Assembly (NCBI GenBank): GCA_964422725.1
Contig: CAYRCC010000057.1
Span: 1 to 10,722 of the forward strand
Length of the DNA: 10,722 nucleotides
Direction of reading: 5' to 3'
Source: CAKSNH01 sp964422725
GTDB taxonomy: Bacteria; Bacillota; Clostridia; UBA1381
Part shown: piece by piece, positions 1 to 6,252 of the stretch
How positions within the stretch are numbered: the stretch's first letter is position 1
Layout: each line of letters starts with the position of its first letter
Position numbers and translations under genes: made by a program
Notes under the pieces: model-generated
Databases searched by the model: none
Seen by the model: the letters and a program-made list of their open reading frames with translations, nothing else
Told to the model about the DNA's origin: nothing

Positions 1-80
1 AAAATACACTTAAATGCCGCTTAATATTTGTGGACATTTTATATTGCAATTTATATATAGTATTTTTTTTGATTTTCCAT
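1..80 (-). pseudogene. Possible 5' end of a leftward gene running off the window, frameshifted at an A8 tract
   Basis: On the minus strand an excellent ribosome binding site (GGAGGT, 8 nt spacing) precedes an ATG at 80-78. As given, the frame reads MENQKKYYI and stops at 53-51, because of a run of eight A (plus-strand T at 63-70). With seven A the frame stays open to the window edge, reading MENQKNTIYKLQYK and then MSTNIKRHLSVF. The same frame can also start at the ATG at 37-35, but no ribosome site precedes that one. It could be a broken gene, a slippage-regulated (phase-variable or transcriptionally edited) gene, a sequencing error in the homopolymer, or a 9-residue leader peptide. The product is not recognisable from so few residues. 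Confidence 0.33.
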
Positions 81-81
81 A

Positions 82-110
82 TTGACAAACCTCCCACCTT
101 ATGATAATAT
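82..110 (+). promoter_or_regulatory. Sigma-A-like rightward promoter, possibly for a small RNA
   Basis: TTGACA (82-87) is followed after 17 nt by TAATAT (105-110); GATAAT overlapping it at 15 nt spacing is an alternative -10. The predicted start is near 117. No rightward ORF follows, but a terminator lies at 208-233. The -35 box overlaps the leftward ribosome site described for the gene at 80, so the match to TTGACA could be accidental. Confidence 0.35.
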
Positions 111-111
111 A

Positions 112-153
112 ATTACAGAGTTTGACTACTCTATGATTTAACATTACAGAGTT
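112..153. repeat. Direct repeat ATTACAGAGTT, two copies 31 bp apart
   Basis: Identical 11-mers occur at 112-122 and 143-153. The 31-bp spacing is close to three helical turns, which would place both copies on the same DNA face. They lie 32 and 63 bp upstream of the leftward start at 80 and flank a weak leftward promoter-like pair (TTGAAC 156-151, TAGAGT 133-128). They are plausible binding sites for a regulator of the leftward gene; the regulator is unknown. Confidence 0.35.
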
Positions 154-233
154 CAAATAACATTTTTTGAAATCGTCGGCACTGCCGACTGCACAGTGTG
201 TGTATTTAAAAGACCGCTAAGGTCTTTTTATTT
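117..233 (+). ncRNA. Candidate small non-coding RNA (about 115 nt)
   Basis: The stretch between the promoter at 82-110 and the terminator at 208-233 has no credible ORF. It can form two small hairpins: AGAGT/ACTCT (117-132) and a perfect GTCGGC/GCCGAC stem with a 3-nt loop (175-189). It ends in a stem followed by a T-rich tract. It resembles no RNA family that I recognise. The alternative reading is that this is only the upstream control region of the leftward gene starting at 80. Confidence 0.25.
208..233 (+). terminator. Rho-independent terminator (stem AAAAGACC/GGTCTTTT)
   Basis: A perfect 8-bp inverted repeat (208-215 and 221-228) with a GCTAA loop is followed on the plus strand by T-rich DNA (TTTTTATTTT). 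On the minus strand only a short T run follows the stem, so it should act mainly rightward, with possible weak leftward activity. Confidence 0.55.
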
Positions 234-466
234 TAATTCCAAATACACTTATTAAATATCATACTAACAGTCAACCCGTATTATTTTGTTAAACCCGACA
301 TTTTGTCAAAATATATTTTGGATTCTGTGTTTATATTTTACCATATAATTCTTAAATTGTCCACTATGAGTTTTGTTGATTATGCATAAGAAATCGCAAT
401 ATTGAAAGCAATATTTGGGTGTTTTTTACCACAAATAAGAATAGAATGTGAATTAAAAAAGTAAAC
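234..466. other. Gene-free AT-rich intergenic stretch
   Basis: No ORF with a ribosome site is seen on either strand. It holds a perfect 14-bp palindrome, CAAAATATATTTTG (307-320), a GACA/TGTC mini-hairpin (297-307), a 7-bp hairpin AATATTG/CAATATT with a 4-nt loop (398-415) followed by a T run further right, and a TATAAT at 344-349 without a convincing -35. The 11-mer AAATACACTTA (241-251) also occurs at 2-12. No function can be assigned. Confidence 0.4.
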
Positions 467-506
467 CGAAAAGCGGCGGCAAATTTGAAATTGCCGCCGC
501 TTTTCG
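467..506 (-). terminator. Strong terminator of the four-gene operon (probably bidirectional)
   Basis: A perfect 16-bp GC-rich stem (CGAAAAGCGGCGGCAA at 467-482 with its complement at 491-506) closes an 8-nt loop. On the minus strand it is followed by GTTTACTTTTTT; on the plus strand TTGTTTTTT follows. It begins about 50 bp downstream of the stop codon of the SLH gene, the last gene of the operon, which fits transcription termination there. Confidence 0.85.
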
Positions 507-555
507 TTGTTTTTTCACAGCACCTTTTGAATACATATGCTGTTTGTTTATGTAT

Positions 556-2826
556 TTAAGCGTTTTTCGGAGTAAAAATCACTATACGTACCTGTCCGTC
601 CCTGTCAATACGACGGTCGGTGTACAAATAAATCATATCCATTTCGTAATTTTTTAAATCATCAAAATCCACCAGACTGTCTTTTCCGTTTTTGCGCATA
701 TACACCTTTGCATTTTTTGCCATAGGATAATTTACCCCTCCGATGCGTATACGCTGTTTATCTATATAGTCAAGCGAGCCGCTTGTTTTAACCTTCCACA
801 AATCAACCATCTCAAGCATTTTGTTGTCCCTTATATTAACCATAACCGGCTGACCCTTTGTGCTTGACGGAATAAAATCTATGTTGTACGTTACAATATC
901 TTCACCCAAATCAACCTCGTAAGTTGCGCCGGTGCTGAATTTTTCAGCCGACGTAACAATTCCGAACTGATATCTGTCAAGTGTTATATTATTAAATACT
1001 ATAAACTCTATGTCGCGGTTTTCGTTAAGCTCAAAATGGAATACATCGTTTTGCGTAAAACTCGACACATTAATGTCCGACAGCTTTATCTCCTTTACCT
1101 GTGCGTCCGGATCGTCTTTGTCTGTCGGCGCATAAACCAAGTCGAAAATCTTACAGTCACTGTCAAGCCAGTAGTCACCTATTTTGTTGTTTGCTTTGTC
1201 AATCGTACCCGACATTGATGTGCCCTTTTTGAACGTCGGACGAGCAATGCCGTCGGATATTTCACAAACCGCAAGCCGTCCTCTGGACTCCTCATAATTT
1301 TTATCCACCTTAAATTCCTGCACCGTCGAGTCCATACTCATAAATGTTGCAAAATACGATCTTGTGCCGTCCTCGACGCGCCTGTCACACGACAGCAGTA
1401 TGCCGTATTCGCTTGTTTTGCCGCTGCCGTCTTTCTGCGAACCCATAACTCCGGCAATTTCGCCGTCTTTACCGAGCAGTACGGTAATGTAATCGTTAAT
1501 TTTATATGCGCCGTCATACTCACCCAGCTGATTAACCGCGTTCTGCGTTTCCAAGGTGTATTCACTGCCCGACAGCTTAATGCTTTTAACATTTGCCTTG
1601 TTCGGATACGCCTCCTCGTATATACCCGATGCCTTATCTATATATACATACAGCGTGTTTAGATTTTCGTTGTAATATACCACATCATAGCGTGCGATAT
1701 TATCAATCGACGATTCGTATCCGTCGCGAATTACTCTTACGTTTCCTCTGTCAAATTTCACATCACCGACACTGTCAAAGGATAAATTATATACAATGTC
1801 AGGACCTGCCATCTCGTATGCCTCTATAATTGCGAACTCATATTTGTTGTCGTCTGTACGGCTCACAGTCAGCTTCGCACCTATATCAAGCTCATCTTTT
1901 ACATTCAAAAACGTTGTTTTTTTGCCCTCATAGTACACGACAGCGTTATTGTCGATTTTCATTTTGCCGTCAGTACCGCCGCAAGTATACAAAATTTCGT
2001 TTCCCGTTATACTCTTAACGGTATATTCCGCAGTGTTTCCGCCGCAGTCTATTGTGCAGACTATTTTATCGTCATCGTTAAATACGAATTTCACTTTTCG
2101 CGCAATATATTCATCAACACCGATGCCGGTTTTTTTGTATGTACCCAAATCAGTCAAAACTTCGTCAGCCATCAATTCTTTATTGGTATTGCCTGTTGCC
2201 AAAACTATACATTCGTCGCCGACACTGTAGTCCATTCGTTCAATCAGCTTGCTTTTTCTCGACCCCGCGCTGTATTCGTCACACATCAAAGCTCTGTCAA
2301 GCATAACCGCAACGCTTGCGCGCGACACACAGTCCGACGGCTTATAATCCATACCGTCGCAAATGCCCAAATCCTTTGCTTTTGCGATATACGCATTCGG
2401 ATAGTTATTTCCCAGCTGTGCCGTCTTATACTGCAAAAGTCTTAGAATAACCGTAACTGTTTCGGCAAACGTCAAATTGTTTTCCGGACGGTAGCTTCCG
2501 TCGGGATAACCCATAATAATTCCTTGATTTGCTATAACATTAATATACCCGACCGCCCAGTAATTTTCGGATATGTCGTTAAACAAACTGCCGCTGCTGT
2601 TTTGCACATCCAAATTCAGCACAGCCGCGCCTATTCTTGCCATTTCGGCTCTTGTTATGCTGTCATACGGCGCAAAACCTTTATCACCGCCCTTTCCGCG
2701 CATAACACCGTAAACACTCAGTCTTTGCGCGGCATCGCTGTAATCTGTGCTGCTTTCCGCTTTCGGCACTGCCGTAACGGAAATAAACATTACAGCACTC
2801 AAAATCAAACCTACAATCCTTTTCAT
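556..2826 (-). CDS. Secreted S-layer-homology (SLH) domain protein
   Basis: This 756-residue protein has a Sec signal peptide (MKRIVG, hydrophobic core to about residue 20, cleavage likely near A23). Three SLH motifs follow at about 29-72, 82-131 and 144-182, with recognisable ITRAE, FAET and SRAS signatures. SLH triplets bind pyruvylated secondary cell-wall polymers in Gram-positive bacteria, and outer-membrane or wall targets in diderm Firmicutes, so the product should be surface-anchored by its N terminus. Residues 190-756 are mostly short beta-strand-like segments that I do not recognise as a named domain; no enzyme motif is seen. ATG at 2826 has AAAGGA 10 nt upstream. It is the last operon gene, 20 bp behind the adaptor and ahead of the terminator at 467-506. 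Its co-transcription with a pump and adaptor, rather than standing alone, suggests an outer-envelope partner for them (inference). Confidence 0.88.
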   Translation of the reverse strand: MKRIVGLILSAVMFISVTAVPKAESSTDYSDAAQRLSVYGVMRGKGGDKGFAPYDSITRAEMARIGAAVLNLDVQNSSGSLFNDISENYWAVGYINVIANQGIIMGYPDGSYRPENNLTFAETVTVILRLLQYKTAQLGNNYPNAYIAKAKDLGICDGMDYKPSDCVSRASVAVMLDRALMCDEYSAGSRKSKLIERMDYSVGDECIVLATGNTNKELMADEVLTDLGTYKKTGIGVDEYIARKVKFVFNDDDKIVCTIDCGGNTAEYTVKSITGNEILYTCGGTDGKMKIDNNAVVYYEGKKTTFLNVKDELDIGAKLTVSRTDDNKYEFAIIEAYEMAGPDIVYNLSFDSVGDVKFDRGNVRVIRDGYESSIDNIARYDVVYYNENLNTLYVYIDKASGIYEEAYPNKANVKSIKLSGSEYTLETQNAVNQLGEYDGAYKINDYITVLLGKDGEIAGVMGSQKDGSGKTSEYGILLSCDRRVEDGTRSYFATFMSMDSTVQEFKVDKNYEESRGRLAVCEISDGIARPTFKKGTSMSGTIDKANNKIGDYWLDSDCKIFDLVYAPTDKDDPDAQVKEIKLSDINVSSFTQNDVFHFELNENRDIEFIVFNNITLDRYQFGIVTSAEKFSTGATYEVDLGEDIVTYNIDFIPSSTKGQPVMVNIRDNKMLEMVDLWKVKTSGSLDYIDKQRIRIGGVNYPMAKNAKVYMRKNGKDSLVDFDDLKNYEMDMIYLYTDRRIDRDGQVRIVIFTPKNA

Positions 2827-2846
2827 TTCACTTCAATCCTTTCCGT

Positions 2847-4118
2847 TCAGCTGATACTGTCCAAATCAACAGTTCCGATTACGCTTGTTGTCAAATTTGC
2901 ATCTGCAATACGCAATGTTACAGGATAACTTACCTGTGTACCGTTTATCTTACCGTTTTCCGCTATCTGTGTCACTTCGCCGTTCAATATTGTTCCGTCG
3001 TCAAGCTTTACCGGAACATTCATTCCCATAGACACCTTAGACAAATCCTTTTCTTCAAGCTCGACAGTCATAACATAACTGCTTGTATCGGTAATCGTCA
3101 TAATACCGTCACTGCCCGTTCCGGCGGTATCGTTCAGCTGTTTGCTTTTTGATGTGATAATTCCCGAAACAGGTGCATATACAAACAAATCGGCATAATC
3201 GTTTTCAAGACTCCTCAGTTTGATTTCAAGGTCCTTTCTGTCAATCTGTGCTCTTTGCAGCGTTGCGTTAACAGTCGAATTATCAATATCCAAAATCTTT
3301 TGTCCCTTTGTCACTCTGTCGCCGTCTTTGACATATACATTGCGCACATTTCCGCTTCCTCGGCTTACTACAGCCGCATTATCCGCGCTTTCTATTTCTC
3401 CCGATACCGGCGAATTAACAACTCCGGCTGACGTATTCACCGATGCGTTTACGCTCATTCCGCTTTTGAAACCGGCATTATTCGTTATTGTGATTTCCAC
3501 GTCATACAAAATACTTCCGCCTATTGAATCCGCTCTGCCCTCGTGTATCCTCGTGACAGTACCGTCAACGCTCGACAGCAGTTCCGCACTCGTAACCGAA
3601 GCGCTGTTGCCGACTGCGAGGCTTGCAATTTGCGACGTATTAAACGGCACTTTGGCAATCATCACCGTTTCATCGTCAACATAACCTACAGTTCCAGAAT
3701 TGATACGTTCTCCGGCTTTCAGCTTGAAGTCGTGCAGTATTCCGTCAGATGGTGAGTACACAGTCAAATTCGACAGATTTTCGTTTGCCGTATTCAGCGA
3801 AATGGTATTTTTCGCAATTGAATTTTTAGTGGTTTCTATGTTGTCCGATATACCGTTGTCCTCAAGCCGGTAAAGCAGTGCGCCTGCGTCCACATAATCG
3901 CCGACATTATAGTAATCGCCCACTATTTTACCGCTTGTGTTCGGTACAACATTGGTTTCCTTGGACGTTTTTATCCAACCGGTGTAAACGCTCGTTTCGA
4001 CAATTTCCTCTGCGGGAGTCGGTGTCGGTTCTTCGGTTTCTTCTTTTTTACAGCCTGTGACTGCACCGCACACCATAACAGCCGCAAGCAAAACAGAAAT
4101 TTTCTTTTTCATTACCAT
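2847..4118 (-). CDS. Lipoprotein membrane-fusion (HlyD/RND adaptor) protein with two tandem adaptor modules
   Basis: The product is 423 residues from the ATG at 4118, chosen because AAAGGA lies 6 nt upstream; the frame extends to a GTG at 4145 without a ribosome site, and another ATG lies at 4112. A lipobox VTGC with Cys23 follows a short hydrophobic segment, so this is an extracytoplasmic lipoprotein, with an acidic/Pro-Thr linker next. The sequence then shows the same order twice: lipoyl half, short hairpin, lipoyl half, beta-barrel. Module 1: lipoyl about 62-86 and 118-150 (SGKI, VYSPSDG), barrel 152-228. Module 2: lipoyl about 254-280 and 310-343 (SGNV, VYAPVSG), barrel 348-419. Ordinary adaptors have one such set. 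Such proteins bridge inner-membrane pumps to outer components; here the co-transcribed partner is the MMPL pump, and no ABC ATPase is present. It lies 52 bp after the repeat-protein gene and 20 bp before the SLH gene. Confidence 0.87.
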   Translation of the reverse strand: MVMKKKISVLLAAVMVCGAVTGCKKEETEEPTPTPAEEIVETSVYTGWIKTSKETNVVPNTSGKIVGDYYNVGDYVDAGALLYRLEDNGISDNIETTKNSIAKNTISLNTANENLSNLTVYSPSDGILHDFKLKAGERINSGTVGYVDDETVMIAKVPFNTSQIASLAVGNSASVTSAELLSSVDGTVTRIHEGRADSIGGSILYDVEITITNNAGFKSGMSVNASVNTSAGVVNSPVSGEIESADNAAVVSRGSGNVRNVYVKDGDRVTKGQKILDIDNSTVNATLQRAQIDRKDLEIKLRSLENDYADLFVYAPVSGIITSKSKQLNDTAGTGSDGIMTITDTSSYVMTVELEEKDLSKVSMGMNVPVKLDDGTILNGEVTQIAENGKINGTQVSYPVTLRIADANLTTSVIGTVDLDSIS

Positions 4119-4170
4119 AACCATTCCTTTCAGTATATAAATCACAAATGACGGATTTCAAAAATCATTT

Positions 4171-6252
4171 TCAGTCTTTCTTTTTAAACAGGTTTAATAT
4201 TTTTTGGAAAAATCCCACCTTTTCTTCCGTTGTGTCGGCTTTTTCCTCCTCAGGCTTTTCTATATCCGGAGTTTTTATAACAAACTGCACGCTGTCCGGC
4301 TCAACGATACCCGGTGCCGCAAATGACACCGTTTCGGACTTTTCGCCAAGTCCGAGTATGCCGCCCGCGCTTGAACCTGCCGCCGATAAGCCGTTTACAA
4401 ACTGACCGCCGCCGCTCGACAAACTGTCAACACCTTCGGGTATTGCACGGCTGTCGGTGTCCAGTGTGTCAATGCTGTCTGTCAGCTCTCTCACCGACGA
4501 CATAAACATATCCGTTCCCGACGACAGCGAATCAAATCCGTTTCCGAGCATATTTACACCAGTTTGAACATCGTAAATACCGTTGTCCACGTCCGCATAG
4601 CTTGCCGCCAAATCATTTACACCGCCCGTATACTCCTCCAAACCGCTGCGCAAATCGGAAGTACCGTTCTTTAACTGACGCGCGCCCTCGGTAAGCGCAA
4701 GAGCGCTGTTTCCGAATTCCTCTGCCGCCGAAAATACGCTTTCAACCTTATTTACATTATTTGCCAAAGTGCCGAAACCGTTATTCAGCGTACTCATATT
4801 AACCTTTAGTTTTTCCGCACCCTCAGCCATCTGTGCCGCCGCACTGCCGAAAGTGTCCGCCGCCGCATACAGGCTGTTTATACCCGACTGCGCCGTAGAT
4901 ATGCCCGACTGCATATTTTGGGCTATATACTGCATAGTCATAAGTGAGTTTCCGTATTTTGATGCCAGCTCTTCATCTGTACTCATAGCCGCAATAAGCT
5001 GATTGACTATTGCAAGCTGCTGTGCGTTTGCGTTCGACAGCGCGGAAATATCGGTGTTTGCCGCGTATAGCGACCCCAATCCGTTATTAATATCACCGGC
5101 ATTTTTTGCTATATCTCCCAAGCCGTTCTCTATCTGCGAATAGCCGTTTTTAAGCGTATTTATACCGCCGGTAAGCTCCGACACCTGTGTTTTGCTTGAA
5201 TTCAGACGTTTAAGGCCGTTTTTAACCGCCGTTTGATTTGCCGCCATTTCATCAAGTCCGCTCTCTATCTGTGTACAGCCGTTTATCAATGCATACGAAT
5301 TTGCATCAAGCACTCCCAGTGCATCTCGCACCTGTGCCGAACCCGTTCCCAGCTGTGACATACCGTCCGACAAATTCGTTATTCCCGAATTTACATCGGT
5401 CATACCCGATGTAATAGTCGGTATACTCTGGGCTATATTCTGTGCACCGTCATTCAAAAGACCCACACCGTCCGTAAGCGTGTCCGCTCCGTCCTTCAGC
5501 TGTCCGACTCCGTCAATCAGCTGAGATATACCGCTTGATATTTCTGCCATTTTCGATTTCAAGCTGTCCATATTGCCGGTTATACTGTCGGTCAGCTTTA
5601 CAACGCCGATTGTAATACCGTCCATTTCAAAATCGGTCACATCGGCACTTATTCTATAGGTTTTCGTTGCCGCCGGCAGTACCATAAACGTTTCCTGTCT
5701 TAGTGTGCCGAGTGTTGCGGACATAGAGTCGGGAGAGGATATGTTTTTGCAGTTTTCCGTATCCAGTGCGACGGTAATCTGCGCTATGTAGTTATCTTTG
5801 AAATACTCGTCTGTTTTTTCGTTCGCCGTAACGTTAAGCTCTATTTCAAGTTTTCCGTCCGCACCGCCGAGAGTGCCGCCGGACACTTCTTTGCCGTTTA
5901 AGAAATATCTTATGTTAAAATCCCACGGCAGCTGTGCTCCCTCAACCTCACCCTGATAATAGAAATCACTTGTGTTTTTGTCAACCTGCCATTCTATATA
6001 ACCGCCGTTTTGCTTAGGTTTTTCATCGCCAGTAAGATTTTTGACGTTTTTATAGTTTCCGTAATCAAGCACTTTATCCGCTCCGTTTACCTTAAACGAA
6101 TTGACTACAACGGTTTTGTCTATACTGCCGTCATAATTCAGGTTTACGTAAACCGCCTCGTCCTTTGAAACTCTGCCGCGTGCAACCGCCGGCTGTGTCA
6201 TCAGGAACACAAACGCCGTTGCAAGACATATTATACGTTTTGAATATTTCAT
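4171..6252 (-). CDS. Secreted Leu-x-x-Gly heptad-repeat protein
   Basis: The 693-residue product has a signal peptide (MKYSKR, hydrophobic stretch, AVA near 22-24). An N-terminal mostly beta region spans about 30-220. A long repeat region at about 225-620 is built on xxxLxxG heptads; 242-269 is near perfect (LIDG, LKDG, LTDG, LNDG), and later copies are spaced by Gly/Asn-rich helices. The tail at 655-693 is acidic and then basic (FFQKILNLFKKKD), possibly a short amphipathic helix. No internal membrane segment is seen. The same repeat occurs in YhgE/Pip proteins and in extracytoplasmic loops of some MMPL proteins, where it is fused to membrane domains; here it is a separate exported protein. 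The ATG overlaps the pump stop by one base (TAATG), with AAAGGA 11 nt upstream, implying translational coupling and roughly matched amounts. Its role is unknown; an extracytoplasmic partner of the pump is the likeliest inference. Confidence 0.82.
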   Translation of the reverse strand: MKYSKRIICLATAFVFLMTQPAVARGRVSKDEAVYVNLNYDGSIDKTVVVNSFKVNGADKVLDYGNYKNVKNLTGDEKPKQNGGYIEWQVDKNTSDFYYQGEVEGAQLPWDFNIRYFLNGKEVSGGTLGGADGKLEIELNVTANEKTDEYFKDNYIAQITVALDTENCKNISSPDSMSATLGTLRQETFMVLPAATKTYRISADVTDFEMDGITIGVVKLTDSITGNMDSLKSKMAEISSGISQLIDGVGQLKDGADTLTDGVGLLNDGAQNIAQSIPTITSGMTDVNSGITNLSDGMSQLGTGSAQVRDALGVLDANSYALINGCTQIESGLDEMAANQTAVKNGLKRLNSSKTQVSELTGGINTLKNGYSQIENGLGDIAKNAGDINNGLGSLYAANTDISALSNANAQQLAIVNQLIAAMSTDEELASKYGNSLMTMQYIAQNMQSGISTAQSGINSLYAAADTFGSAAAQMAEGAEKLKVNMSTLNNGFGTLANNVNKVESVFSAAEEFGNSALALTEGARQLKNGTSDLRSGLEEYTGGVNDLAASYADVDNGIYDVQTGVNMLGNGFDSLSSGTDMFMSSVRELTDSIDTLDTDSRAIPEGVDSLSSGGGQFVNGLSAAGSSAGGILGLGEKSETVSFAAPGIVEPDSVQFVIKTPDIEKPEEEKADTTEEKVGFFQKILNLFKKKD

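Noticed and set aside
2..251. 11-bp direct repeat AAATACACTTA (2-12 and 241-251) as target duplication of a miniature element
   Set aside because: The DNA between them has no terminal inverted repeats at its ends, and the repeat is AT-rich and may be chance.
398..428. AT-only hairpin AATATTG/CAATATT followed by TGGGTGTTTTTT as a terminator
   Set aside because: The 7-bp stem has one G-C pair and the T run is offset; no rightward gene precedes it.
3220..3684. Plus-strand 154-codon ORF within the adaptor gene
   Set aside because: It lies wholly opposite a well-supported coding gene, has no ribosome site seen, and its Ser/Thr/Leu-rich composition is that of an antisense shadow.
2847..4145. Longer adaptor start at the GTG at 4145
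   Set aside because: No ribosome site precedes it, and it would put nine extra residues before a normal lipoprotein signal; ATG 4118 has AAAGGA at 6 nt.
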